A DNA stretch of 64,000 nt, from the NCBI GenBank assembly GCA_031291175.1, contig JARLJO010000004.1, positions 1 through 64,000 of the forward strand, in the 5' to 3' direction. Positions 27,158 to 36,180 of the stretch are shown in pieces. The translations under genes were made by a program, and so were the position numbers. Below the pieces are notes generated by a model. The model searched no databases, had not been told where the DNA came from, and saw nothing but the letters and a program-made list of their open reading frames with translations. The stretch comes from Gammaproteobacteria bacterium. GTDB lineage: Bacteria; Pseudomonadota; Gammaproteobacteria; DSM-16500. Every line of letters starts with the position of its first letter. Position 1 is the stretch's first letter.

Positions 27158-28393
27158 TTATTTTCCGCTATAACCCAATGGTGTGCCAAGCCCTGTCGTA
27201 AAATCATATCCTGGCAAACTAGGATAGCCGTTGTTGCCTGTAGTAATATCTGTCCAGTACGAACGATAATTTTTTAAAGCGCCCGTGTAGATGAGCGATA
27301 ATTCCTGTTCGGCTGAAGTAGCCCCGGAATGCGCGGAATTAATAATGCCCGCCAACGCCGGAGCAGCAAGACTCGTTCCGCCATTTTTCACCCACTGACC
27401 TTCCGCCGGACAATTGCTCGTTGGGCAATAAAATATAGCGGTTCTTTGATCAGCAAAGAAAGAAATATCCGGTGTTCCCCGTGCATTTCCTACAACTTTT
27501 TGAACACTGTTTTGATAGGCAGGACGAGACTCATAAAGGCTAGGGCCACCACTGCCGCCACTGAATTTTGTGCCTATAGGGTAGATTGGATTACTCCAGG
27601 AAGTCTGACTGACGAAGTTACCTAAACTATCCCGCAAAATATTAGAGCCACCTGCTGAGATCACATAAGGAGACGAGGACGGGTATCTTGCTGGTGCGGA
27701 ATAATCCCCACTGCTCGCTACATAAATAATGCCGGGGGTTTGAAAATAAGCATCATATGCCGCTTCGCCGGGAAACTCAGGAAAGGACCAGCTATTTGAA
27801 ACAATGCCGCCACCCGCTTCAGCCACCAGTCGGCTCGCACAGGTAAGAGCTGGAATGGCACCATCCATCGTACTGAATGGATCGGCTTCTACCATATAGA
27901 TGGTTGCGTTTGGCGCCATGGCATGTGCCCATTCAATATCTATTTCATGTTCAACGCCGGTTGTGATCGTGACTGGCGGTGTCCCTGTAGGGCTACAGGT
28001 AGAAGCATAATATGTCTGAAAGCAAGGACCACTCACACCTTCGCCGCAGCGAGGTAACTGTGGCAAACCGAACTGTTGTGAAAAATAATTAAGCTCGGTT
28101 AACGCATAAGGATCATGCCCACTCTCAGTCACGGCAATCACGCCAGACCCACCTGTTGGTACACGCTTTGCAAGCTTGATAGAGCAACCTGGAACAGACG
28201 GTGTTAATCCATAAACACAAGCGAGTGAGCCGGGTGTTTCTGCATCGGCTGCGGGTGGCGCTATACCGAAATTTTTAATTGCACTGACATTGATACTATC
28301 TGAATGACTTGGTGGATCTCCTTGACTATAGGCAAGCTGAACATGCAAAAAAGATAGCAATAATATGACTTTTAACAAACGTGGAAAAAACAT
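27158..28393 (-). CDS. Exported sedolisin-like (S53) serine peptidase
   Basis: This encodes 411 residues. The start at 28393 is chosen because GGAGG lies nine bases upstream, and the signal peptide follows (FFPRLLKVILLLSFLHVQLA). Family S53 uses Ser-Glu-Asp: Glu and Asp are in GVEHEIDIEWAHAMAP (Glu-x3-Asp), the oxyanion Asp in YVASSGDYSAPARY, and the nucleophile in KNGGTSLAAPALAG. The catalytic domain seems to begin near residue 70, so the long N-terminal pro-domain of most family members is absent. It probably degrades proteins outside the cell at acid pH, as is typical of the family. Confidence 0.88.
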   Translation of the reverse strand: MFFPRLLKVILLLSFLHVQLAYSQGDPPSHSDSINVSAIKNFGIAPPAADAETPGSLACVYGLTPSVPGCSIKLAKRVPTGGSGVIAVTESGHDPYALTELNYFSQQFGLPQLPRCGEGVSGPCFQTYYASTCSPTGTPPVTITTGVEHEIDIEWAHAMAPNATIYMVEADPFSTMDGAIPALTCASRLVAEAGGGIVSNSWSFPEFPGEAAYDAYFQTPGIIYVASSGDYSAPARYPSSSPYVISAGGSNILRDSLGNFVSQTSWSNPIYPIGTKFSGGSGGPSLYESRPAYQNSVQKVVGNARGTPDISFFADQRTAIFYCPTSNCPAEGQWVKNGGTSLAAPALAGIINSAHSGATSAEQELSLIYTGALKNYRSYWTDITTGNNGYPSLPGYDFTTGLGTPLGYSGK

Positions 28394-28764
28394 TTTATAC
28401 AACCTCCCTATCATTATCTCAATATTTTCCGTATTTCAACTCACGCCAATCTACCGGCACATCAATGGGGTAGATAAAACATCCAGACGCTTTATTTAAT
28501 ATTTTTCTGGCCTATATTAACAAATCATCTCAACTTAAGCACGGGTTGGGCTGGGCATGATAAGCCTAATAAATACACATTCCTTTAGAGTTTAATTTAT
28601 TCAACAAACCATCAAATAGATTTACATATGCTTGAAATTTATATTTAATAGCATTTTTTACTTAATAAGTTTAAGGCTACAGTTAAAATAATTGCCTAAA
28701 CATTTTCAGCAGTGTAAAAGTAATCTATCTTTATAGCTGCAATTCATTTTAAAAGGATTCTTAG
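28394..28764. other. Divergent intergenic region
   Basis: About 370 AT-rich bases between the sedolisin gene and the Cys-rich secreted protein gene. It must hold promoters in both directions, but I see no motif strong enough to list, and no small gene. Confidence 0.4.
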
Positions 28765-29124
28765 ATGAAAAAGTCCCTGCTGTTGTTACTCAGCATAATC
28801 AGTTTATCTACTTTAACTTTAGCAACTTCCAATTCATTTGCTTGCGGACAAGCCTTTCCTGACACCGATCCTCATTTCTGCTCCTCTTTTAAAGAAGTTG
28901 CCATCTGTCATTGTGTTGGCGCAGGCCTACCTCGTGCGGCTTGCCAAAATATGCATACCTTGTACTCACGCATGATCGGCATGTTCGGCTCCCTAGAAAG
29001 AGCATGCGCATTCCAAAAAGACACATCAACACAAGCCTGCATAGATGACTGGAAATGCTATTTGAATGGCAATGAAGATTCTGCCGGTAGACTTTGCAGC
29101 GGAACTGGCTTCACATGCGAATAA
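28765..29124 (+). CDS. Small secreted Cys-rich protein
   Basis: This encodes 119 residues with AAAGGA upstream. A signal peptide of about 26 residues ends at SNSFA. The mature part has ten Cys spread over 93 residues (for example HFCSSFKEVAICHCVGAG and RLCSGTGFTCE), implying several disulfides. No family is recognised. Its end overlaps the start of the next gene by ten bases, so the two are translationally coupled. Confidence 0.75.
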   Translation: MKKSLLLLLSIISLSTLTLATSNSFACGQAFPDTDPHFCSSFKEVAICHCVGAGLPRAACQNMHTLYSRMIGMFGSLERACAFQKDTSTQACIDDWKCYLNGNEDSAGRLCSGTGFTCE

Positions 29125-29768
29125 AATCAATTAATATTGGATTACTATTAAGTTTCTTTGCAGCAAGCACTCATGCCGGCAATAGCGCTACCCCAACTGA
29201 TAAATTTCGTTATCCATTTTATGTTGGCGTTAGCGCAGGCTACGGTGCCACCACATGGAACCATTTAGTTTCAACAAATCAGACAGCGGCAATGACGCTA
29301 TCAACGCCCATTAAAACCCATGAAAATGGCGCGGCCTGGGGCTTCTTTGGTGGCTATGAACTCATGCCCACATTTGCGATAGAAGCAGCGTACACCCGCT
29401 ACCCTTCAGCAAAAGTGTATTTTGACGACATGAGTCTTTTTACATTTGATTATAATGCGACCGAATTCAATTCAAGAACAGAAGCCCTCTCTGCCTCTGC
29501 TAAATTCATGATATTCATTCCAACCACGACTATACGCGCTTTTTCCACAGTGGGCATTGCGGGTGTGCATCGTTCAGACTATGTTTATAAAGAATGGCTT
29601 TACCGACCGACATTCGGCATAGGGTTTAATTATAATTTCACACCGCACGTGATGGTTGAAGTTGGCGGAAATTATACAGCAGGCAGTGGACAAGCAGAAT
29701 TGGATCCGGCCTTACACTATGTGCCATTTACCTATAGCGGCTTTGCACGTCTTGCTTACCGATTTTAA
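29115..29768 (+). CDS. Outer-membrane beta-barrel protein
   Basis: This encodes 217 residues. The ATG at 29115 lies inside the end of the preceding gene and is followed directly by a signal peptide (MRIKSINIGLLLSFFAASTHA). The mature chain has barrel features (YPFYVGVSAGYGATTW; WGFFGGYELMPTFAIEAAYT) and ends in Phe (FARLAYRF), as in OmpA/opacity-like barrels. Coupling to a Cys-rich secreted protein suggests a surface pair. Confidence 0.8.
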   Translation: MRIKSINIGLLLSFFAASTHAGNSATPTDKFRYPFYVGVSAGYGATTWNHLVSTNQTAAMTLSTPIKTHENGAAWGFFGGYELMPTFAIEAAYTRYPSAKVYFDDMSLFTFDYNATEFNSRTEALSASAKFMIFIPTTTIRAFSTVGIAGVHRSDYVYKEWLYRPTFGIGFNYNFTPHVMVEVGGNYTAGSGQAELDPALHYVPFTYSGFARLAYRF

Positions 29769-29776
29769 CTAGAGAA

Positions 29777-30541
29777 CTACCGCCTACGGTTGACAGTTGG
29801 TAAATAAGCTGGCTGATACGTAGGCTGAAAAACTGTATTGACTGGCTCCATTTCATTTTTATTGTCGGGTATAGCATCAAATTTCGCAGAATACCCTGGA
29901 TTTGATTTAATATTTAAATCACGACATACCTTTGCCCGAGTGGGAACAAACGGCTCATCGTTAGGCAACTCCGGCGCTTCTTCTGGCTCTACTCCAGGCA
30001 CTCTAAAAATAAAATCCACTGTCATTGCCATTAAACCGAAAACACCACCAATTACAGCACCCACCAAACCAAATGGAATGGTAAACAGCTTTATTGCCAA
30101 GCTCGTGATGCCACGATGCAGATCACTCAATGCATCTGGATTTTGCAATGACATTAAAAAACCCACTACAAAAAGAGCTGCGGGAGTCGCTGCGAGTATC
30201 ATTGGCAAAGCGCCTAGTATGCTGACACCCAACTCTAGTGGAATAAGCGCATTGGACATCAAACTAAACAAAGCGGAAGGAATGGCGATAGACGCGGCAA
30301 AAACCATCATCCAGCTGCTGGTCGTTGCAAAAAGAGTATCAGAAACTCCTTCGTCCTTTCTTGCAATAATACCAACCAGCAATGAGCACCCAAACAAACT
30401 CGCCAATGCTAACGGTGTTAAAACAGGGCCCATCATAACGGATGCAATTAATGCCGCCACAAACGCCAAGTGGCCAAGCGTATTACTTAAGAACGAATAG
30501 CCAGCTACTACCGATTCCGTGATCCTTGGAGAAAGTGCCAT
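29777..30541 (-). CDS. Multispan membrane protein of unknown function
   Basis: About 254 residues from ATG at 30541; an upstream in-frame TTG at 30568 is less likely. Residues 15-185 contain about five or six hydrophobic spans (AFVAALIASVMMGPVLTPLA; LPMILAATPAALFVVGFLM; GLVGAVIGGVFGLMAMTVDF). The last 70 residues are polar with Pro and Glu and end PAYLPTVNRRR. The gene converges with the barrel gene, with eight bases between stops. Such hydrophobic proteins with polar tails occur among Legionella effectors, but this is only a possibility. Confidence 0.65.
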   Translation of the reverse strand: MALSPRITESVVAGYSFLSNTLGHLAFVAALIASVMMGPVLTPLALASLFGCSLLVGIIARKDEGVSDTLFATTSSWMMVFAASIAIPSALFSLMSNALIPLELGVSILGALPMILAATPAALFVVGFLMSLQNPDALSDLHRGITSLAIKLFTIPFGLVGAVIGGVFGLMAMTVDFIFRVPGVEPEEAPELPNDEPFVPTRAKVCRDLNIKSNPGYSAKFDAIPDNKNEMEPVNTVFQPTYQPAYLPTVNRRR

Positions 30542-30679
30542 GAGTATTCCGCTCTGCAAATGGAGCAATTAGTATAGGATAGATATGCCTATAATAGACA
30601 TAACCATTTAGTTTTCACTTGATATTCCGGTATAAATGTTAAAGAATACCAGACCATTAAGAATATGGAATAGTTGCGC

Positions 30680-31693
30680 ATGAGAATTTTGTTATCTACC
30701 TTTGCAAATCGAAATTCGAGTAGCATGGGTGTAGGGCGTTACTATAATAAAATTGCCGACATTCTAGAAAAGGAAGGGCATGAGTTAATTTTCTTTAATC
30801 ACCCCACTCCGCTCAAAATCGAAAAAACCACGCTAACCAAAACGCTCATCCCAATGTTTTCCGGGATGGCGTCTAAAGAATTTGGCAAGCTATATGAATC
30901 CGTCAAACCCGATGCGGTACATATCCAGGCAGAAGTCGGGCTTGGTGTTTCAGCGCGCCGGTATTGTGTGAAAAATGCTATCCCTTATTCCAGCGCCTAT
31001 CATACCAATTGGGATATTGGAATGAAGCACTGGATGCACCTTCCACCACAACTTGTCTGGGCTTATTTACGCTGGTATTACAAACCAGCCAACATCATTC
31101 ATGCAGGCACACCCAGAGTCGCGCAATTACTACAAGCCAAAGGCATTCAAAATCCCATTGAAATTTTTCCTCTGGGTGTTGATCTCGATGATTTTTATTA
31201 CGACCCAGCCCCTGCTTTGCTGGCACAATATCCACGCCCTTATTTCATGTCTTTATCACGGATCTCCAGAGAAAAAAATCTCGAAGCCTTTTTAGATTTA
31301 CCGCTACCAGGCACAAAGTTTTTAATTGGCAATGGTCCGTATAAAAAACATTTACAAAAAAAATATCAAGACAAAGCGGTGTTCTTGCCTTATGAGAACG
31401 TGCGCTCTATTTTAAGTACCGGCGATGTGTTTGTTTTTCCTTCTCGATACGATACTTTTGGGCTAGCTAATTTAGAAGCGTTGGCCTGTGGACTGCCTAT
31501 TGCCGCTTATCCGGTGATGGGGCCTATCGATATCATTGAACAAGGTGTCAGCGGTTACACTTCAGAAAATTTACAGGAAGCCGCACTTGCCTGCTTATCC
31601 CTCAAAAAAGAAGCTTGTATTGAACGCGCCCGCCAATACTCATGGGAAAATACAGCTCACGCATTTTTAAAACATCAAATTCTTTTAACATAA
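30680..31693 (+). CDS. GT4 glycosyltransferase (mannosyltransferase-like)
   Basis: This encodes 337 residues from ATG at 30680, with GGAA upstream. It has the GT-B fold of family 4: an N-terminal acceptor domain (NSSSMGVGRYYNKIADILEK) and a C-terminal donor domain with PYFMSLSRISREKNLEAFL and the Glu-x7-Glu motif in DTFGLANLEALACGLPIAAY. It resembles enzymes that glycosylate diacylglycerol, such as plant/bacterial SqdX or MgtA types. It lies 16 bases upstream of an MMPL exporter gene, so it may make a glycolipid that the neighbour exports. That is inference from order. Confidence 0.85.
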   Translation: MRILLSTFANRNSSSMGVGRYYNKIADILEKEGHELIFFNHPTPLKIEKTTLTKTLIPMFSGMASKEFGKLYESVKPDAVHIQAEVGLGVSARRYCVKNAIPYSSAYHTNWDIGMKHWMHLPPQLVWAYLRWYYKPANIIHAGTPRVAQLLQAKGIQNPIEIFPLGVDLDDFYYDPAPALLAQYPRPYFMSLSRISREKNLEAFLDLPLPGTKFLIGNGPYKKHLQKKYQDKAVFLPYENVRSILSTGDVFVFPSRYDTFGLANLEALACGLPIAAYPVMGPIDIIEQGVSGYTSENLQEAALACLSLKKEACIERARQYSWENTAHAFLKHQILLT

Positions 31694-31709
31694 AAACACC
31701 GAGACAGTG

Positions 31710-33947
31710 ATGAACCAAGACTTATTTTATCTTTATGGAAAACTGATTTATCGGGTCCGCTGGCTTATCTTGGCTTTGACCATTGCAGTATTAGCAGTCA
31801 GCATTCCTGTTTTGCCCAAGGTGATTGAACCTTTTACCTCCACCGGTTTTTTTGACGAGAACTCTGAGAGCGCTAAAGCGAATAATGTGTTAAATAAACA
31901 ACTGGGCTATAGCTATAACCGATTTGTTATTCTTTACAGCAGTCCGGATTTATTAGCGAGTGATCCTAAATTTATTGCCGAGATAAAAAACTCTTTAGCA
32001 GATCTGAAAGCCTTTCCTACCCAACATACGGTTGTTTACCCGGATGTCAATAAACAACAAATCTCTGCCGACAAACATACCGCTTATGTTGTTGTCATGT
32101 TTAAAAGTAATCAGGAAGTTGGACACGAATTTTTAACCCAATTTAAATCTTATATTGTCAAACCTCGTCATTTAAACATGCAAATTGGCGGTGAACCCAT
32201 TTTTCTAGACAGCGTGACGAAGCAAACGCAGATTGATTTAAACAAGGCAGAATACATAGGAACACCTGCTGCCATTATTATGTTATTAATTATCTTTGGC
32301 TCTGTCATTGCCGCATTTCTCCCTATTCTATTAGGGGCAATTTGTGGCATTTTGATTCTGGCTTCGCTCTATCATTTAGGTCATATCTATTCACTCTCTA
32401 TCTTTACCATTAATATCGCGCTCCTGGTCGGGCTTTGTCTTAGTTTAGACTATGCGTTGCTTTTAATAAGTCGGTTTCGAGAGCAACTACATCTGACTAA
32501 AAATATTGAGAAAGCGATTGCCGTGACTTTAGGCACAGCCGGTAAGGCTGTTTTCTTCAGTGGGCTTGCCGTGTTTATCAGTTTGAGCGCACTGCTTTTC
32601 TTCCCTATTAATATTTTATTTTCAGTGGGTGTGGGTGGATTAACAGCGGTATTTATTGCGATTATTATTGCTCTAGTGATTTTGCCCGCTATTCTGTCGA
32701 TTCTAAAAAACCACATTAATGGATTACCCGTACACCGTTTTAAAAAAACCCGAATATCATTTTGGCAATGGTTTATTACGAAAGTGGTAAATCACCCGCG
32801 CTCGTATTTTTGTATCATTCTAGGCATTTTGCTGATACTAAGTTATCCCATATTGTATGTGAAATTTGGCATTTCGAACTTTCGCATCTTGCCAAAAACC
32901 GTAGATAGCCGACAATTTTTTGATACATTTAAAAATGCGTTTGGTGAGAATGAGCTTTCACCCGCCATTATTGTTGTGCAATCCACTAAAGATTCGATCA
33001 CGGCACCGAATAATATTGCTCGTCTTTATGATTTTGCAAACACACTCCGTGGTGATACGCGCATCCATAAAGTCAGCAGTATTGTTTCTACTGAACCTCG
33101 GCTTTCGAAAGTACAGTATCAAGCGCTTTATCAGATGCCGCCAGCCGCCCTAACTCCGGCTCTTAAAAAATTGCTGGAGATAACCACAACCAAAGATTTC
33201 ACGATATTAAATGCCGTGCCCGAATACGCGGAAACCTCGGGCGAAACCAAAGACTTGATTAAGATGTTGCGACATACGAATCTGGGTGAAAATTTAAAAC
33301 TGACGGTGACCGGCCCGCCTGCCAATACCTTTGATGTATTACACGGCATCTTTCAAGTGCTGCCTTATTCTTTTTTATGGATTATGCTTTTTACCTATCT
33401 CATATTGCTGGTTTTGCTACGCTCAATCATTTTGCCGTTAAAAGCTATTGTGACGACCACCTTAAGTTTAACAGCCAGTTATGGGATGTTGATTTTCATT
33501 TTTCAACAAGGTCATTTTCATGAATTTTTGAATTTTGAAGCGCAGGAGATGCTGGATATTAGTCTCTGCATTATTATCTTTTGTGCGGTGTTTGGTTTTT
33601 CTATGGATTATGAGGTTTTTTTATTAACGCGGATTAAAGAATGTTATGAAAAAACAGGGAACACGAGAGAAAGCATTATTAATGGTATTGATAAAAGCAG
33701 CCGCATTATTACTAGCGCTGCCATTATTGTTATTTTGATTTGTTTTTCGTTTATGTCTGCGGATGTCTTAATTGTGAAAGCATTTGGTTTGGGGATTGCC
33801 GTCGCTATTTTTGTGGATGCGTTTTTAATCCGGTTGATGTTAGTGCCTGCGACCATGGCATTACTAAATGATTGGAGCTGGTATTTACCTAGATGGCTTA
33901 ACCGAATTTTGCCAAAAATATCCTTTGATGTAGAGAGCAAGAGCTAA
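31710..33947 (+). CDS. MMPL/RND-family lipid exporter
   Basis: This encodes 745 residues with the duplicated RND layout: one span (LILALTIAVLAVSIPVL), a periplasmic loop to about 190, five spans (GTPAAIIMLLIIFGSVIAAF to IALVILPAILSIL), then a second half with the same plan. The Asp-Tyr motif of MMPL transporters is present in LCLSLDYALLLISRFREQL and FGFSMDYEVFLLTRIKE, where Asp is likely needed for proton coupling. It shares an operon with the GT4 gene. The likely cargo is a lipid or glycolipid. Confidence 0.88.
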   Translation: MNQDLFYLYGKLIYRVRWLILALTIAVLAVSIPVLPKVIEPFTSTGFFDENSESAKANNVLNKQLGYSYNRFVILYSSPDLLASDPKFIAEIKNSLADLKAFPTQHTVVYPDVNKQQISADKHTAYVVVMFKSNQEVGHEFLTQFKSYIVKPRHLNMQIGGEPIFLDSVTKQTQIDLNKAEYIGTPAAIIMLLIIFGSVIAAFLPILLGAICGILILASLYHLGHIYSLSIFTINIALLVGLCLSLDYALLLISRFREQLHLTKNIEKAIAVTLGTAGKAVFFSGLAVFISLSALLFFPINILFSVGVGGLTAVFIAIIIALVILPAILSILKNHINGLPVHRFKKTRISFWQWFITKVVNHPRSYFCIILGILLILSYPILYVKFGISNFRILPKTVDSRQFFDTFKNAFGENELSPAIIVVQSTKDSITAPNNIARLYDFANTLRGDTRIHKVSSIVSTEPRLSKVQYQALYQMPPAALTPALKKLLEITTTKDFTILNAVPEYAETSGETKDLIKMLRHTNLGENLKLTVTGPPANTFDVLHGIFQVLPYSFLWIMLFTYLILLVLLRSIILPLKAIVTTTLSLTASYGMLIFIFQQGHFHEFLNFEAQEMLDISLCIIIFCAVFGFSMDYEVFLLTRIKECYEKTGNTRESIINGIDKSSRIITSAAIIVILICFSFMSADVLIVKAFGLGIAVAIFVDAFLIRLMLVPATMALLNDWSWYLPRWLNRILPKISFDVESKS

Positions 33948-34177
33948 AAGGTGTTAACTCAAGGAGAGCGATCATCTTATTCCAGCTCAAAACACCACAT
34001 CCCTGCGGTTAACGCCGCCATCCATGGCTTGCCCTTCGCTTCCATAAGAGGATCACTCTTCTTGAGTTAACGCTATTTTTTTAAAATTCACTTCCACTTC
34101 GTGGAAGTGAAAAAAGCATTTATAAAGAACATATTTACATTGGCTCATTGCACAGAGATCTCCAATGCAGCACAAAG

Positions 34178-34241
34178 TAGCGCGGACACAACCCCCACGT
34201 TTTTTGTGGGGGTTGTGTCCGCGAACCCCTGCTAAATCACA
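34178..34241 (+). repeat. ACGGACTAAGACC hairpin family, variant-stem copy
   Basis: Perfect 17-bp arms (34182-34198 and 34206-34222) read GCGGACACAACCCCCAC around GTTTTTT. The tail CGAACCCCTGCTAAATCACA is shared with the copy at 51403. Compared with 42674, the outer stem differs but remains fully paired. Confidence 0.85.
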
Positions 34242-34302
34242 CACATTCGCTCGCCACATACGAATCAAAAACCCCGGCCGTATTCGTCGCATAAAAAGAT
34301 GC

Positions 34303-34407
34303 GTAGGTTAAATTTTCTTACGAAACCCAACATCACCTTACACCTACACAACACTGCGGAATCTAGCGATGTTGGGTTTCGCAAAAAACGCTCAACCCAA
34401 CCTACAA
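34303..34407. repeat. Inverted pair of AACCCAACCTAC repeats
   Basis: GTAGGTTAAATTTTCTTACG followed by AAACCCAACATC is mirrored by GATGTTGGGTTTCGC followed by CTCAACCCAACCTAC. About 35 bases separate the arms. Single copies also lie at 36774-36808 and in 13889-14285. Confidence 0.8.
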
Positions 34408-34454
34408 TCTATTTTGATCCATCAAATAAAAACCTTAATAGAGATAAACAGAGA

Positions 34455-35750
34455 CTAAACAATAAAAGGAACAATCTTATAAGGCACAATCTTGCAATAC
34501 TTCTCCCAATAAGCACCATATTTTTTCGCACAACGCTTATCATCACGAAACGCACGATCAAACAGCAATAATGTCAAAAAACTCACATAAAAATAAGGTG
34601 AAAAATTATCAAACAACGCCGGCACCGACCAGAAAAATGCTCCCGCAATTTCAGGAATATAATGAAAGTGACGAGCCACACCCCACCACCCCGAAGCCAG
34701 CAGCAAGTTCTGTCTCACATCCCCTCTTTCTGTTCTATAGGTTGCAAGTGTTGTCACCGGCGGCTTGCCCCAGATTTTGCAATCGCCTTGTGTGGCTCTC
34801 ACGACTTGTCTTTGACGATCCGCTAAATAATTAATAAGAATACTACCAGCACCTAATGCAAAAATAGTGATAGCAAGACTCATGCCCAGATGAATGGGGT
34901 GCAAAACAAGATACATACTAGGCGAGGTGTAGATGCAAGGCACCCAAACCAGACAACCCCAACAAATATAAAAACCCGCTCTATCATGCATGATATCTAA
35001 CGAATGCAAATACCCGGTTTCCCAACAGAAAAACTTGGTGATATAAATGAGCTGCAACGCCACAGAAACGATCATCGAATCACTCAAGCCAGTCAACTCA
35101 TGCTGTTTTGCTGCATAAGAAAGTAAAATAATCCCCCAGCTCATCATGCCAAAACGGCAATTGATGAATTTTTTGATATTCCATCCCAATACCGAAGGAT
35201 AAAGCTCTGTTCCCCAGTAGTAATCAAAAATGAAATTACCCGTAGTCCCTGAATCGGTAGAAGATGGAATAAAACGTCCTTTCAAATACAAGAACAAGCA
35301 AAAGAAGAGACTGAAAATATTCAACGCACCAATGATGTTACCAAAATTATCGTAAATAATGTTGGCTGGAAATAAATTCAACCCAAAACTGGCCACACAA
35401 AAAGTCGCCATTGTCGTAAAAAATGCCGCCACGCCATTGGCCTTGTAAACAGGCACGTTACCTTTAGGTGTGATAGGACCATAAAAGGTTTTTCCAGGCA
35501 GGAGTCGCATGAGCACCAATTCAAACACTGCAAAAACTGACAAGATCATCCACGCGGCATGAGAACCAAACATAACAGGCCGCCAGATCGCATAAATGGC
35601 TGAGAAGAAGCCTTGCTGTTCTATCATGCTACCCAGCGCTAAAAATGATCCACTCAATGCCGTATTGGTATACCACATTAAAATAGCAAAAGGAGGACAA
35701 ACGAGAATGAGAAAAAGCGGCCCTAGTGAATTTCTGATTTTTTGCATCAT
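34455..35750 (-). CDS. Eukaryote-like sterol reductase (DHCR7/ERG4/ERG24 family)
   Basis: This encodes about 431 residues from ATG at 35750, with AGGGA upstream; an ATG at 35789 is possible but has no ribosome-binding site. The family reduces ring or side-chain double bonds of sterols with NADPH in membranes. About nine spans are present. Signatures: FDYYWGTELYPSVLGWNIKK (family motif 1, His/Asn positions altered), LLSYAAKQHELTG, WETGYLHSLDIMHDRAGFY, SGWWGVARHFHYIPEIAGAF (family motif 2) and the C-terminal RCAKKYGAYWEKYCKIVPYK. The last four resemble human 7-dehydrocholesterol reductase closely. Since bacteria of this group lack sterol synthesis, it probably acts on host sterols, as proposed for Coxiella homologues. 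It was likely acquired from a eukaryote. Confidence 0.93.
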   Translation of the reverse strand: MMQKIRNSLGPLFLILVCPPFAILMWYTNTALSGSFLALGSMIEQQGFFSAIYAIWRPVMFGSHAAWMILSVFAVFELVLMRLLPGKTFYGPITPKGNVPVYKANGVAAFFTTMATFCVASFGLNLFPANIIYDNFGNIIGALNIFSLFFCLFLYLKGRFIPSSTDSGTTGNFIFDYYWGTELYPSVLGWNIKKFINCRFGMMSWGIILLSYAAKQHELTGLSDSMIVSVALQLIYITKFFCWETGYLHSLDIMHDRAGFYICWGCLVWVPCIYTSPSMYLVLHPIHLGMSLAITIFALGAGSILINYLADRQRQVVRATQGDCKIWGKPPVTTLATYRTERGDVRQNLLLASGWWGVARHFHYIPEIAGAFFWSVPALFDNFSPYFYVSFLTLLLFDRAFRDDKRCAKKYGAYWEKYCKIVPYKIVPFIV

Positions 35751-36180
35751 GCAACGACTTCCCTGACAATAAATATTAATATTAGACATTAACGTAACTT
35801 ATAACGTCATTTACGCAACCTTACAGCTCCGCATCGATTCAACATACAACCTGATTTGTAGTCACAACGAAACTTAAAACATACCGCCATGCTAATCTAA
35901 TTTTTCAATAGCTTGCAAGTAACTTAGGCTTAAATACCAATAATTTGGCGTAACTTATTTTTATAAGCGCTGATCTGGATATCAAGCCAATCCTTACTTG
36001 TATATTCTTATGGTTGCTATTGGGTGCTAACTCTAGCTGTGTGAATATTGACTGGTCTGCCACCCCGTTTTTTTATGCCCATCCACCCACCTACGTCCCG
36101 CGGCTTGTCCGCGGGATCCAGCGATTGAAACTCTTATCGAGACAACTCTGGATAACACAGACAAACAGCATGAGGGAACT
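35751..36180. other. Intergenic with two repeats
   Basis: About 430 bases. It contains a stemless copy of the terminator-like family (36048-36074, boxes TTGACTGG and TCTGCCACCCCGTTTTTTT fused) followed by a CGCGG palindrome copy (36091-36126). Nothing else is recognised. Confidence 0.6.
36048..36126 (+). repeat. Fused terminator-like copy and CGCGG palindrome
   Basis: The left box joins the right box directly, as if the stem had been deleted. Seventeen bases later the CTACGTCCCGCGG palindrome begins, with the same flanks as the copies at 14122 and 39500. Confidence 0.75.

Larger units (their letters stand above)
33948..34454. other. Repeat-filled intergenic region
   Basis: About 500 bases with four repeat copies and no gene: the right end of the terminator-like family (about 34075-34111, with an 11-bp hairpin), a full hairpin of the GCGGACACAACC variant (34178-34241), and an inverted pair of AACCCAACCTAC-type repeats (34303-34332 and 34368-34407). 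Confidence 0.7.

Noticed and set aside
29838-30500. 220-codon plus-strand frame opposite the membrane protein gene
   Set aside because: The minus-strand frame has clear membrane spans. The plus frame is low-complexity Ala/Lys/Thr/Ser typical of antisense to hydrophobic coding DNA.
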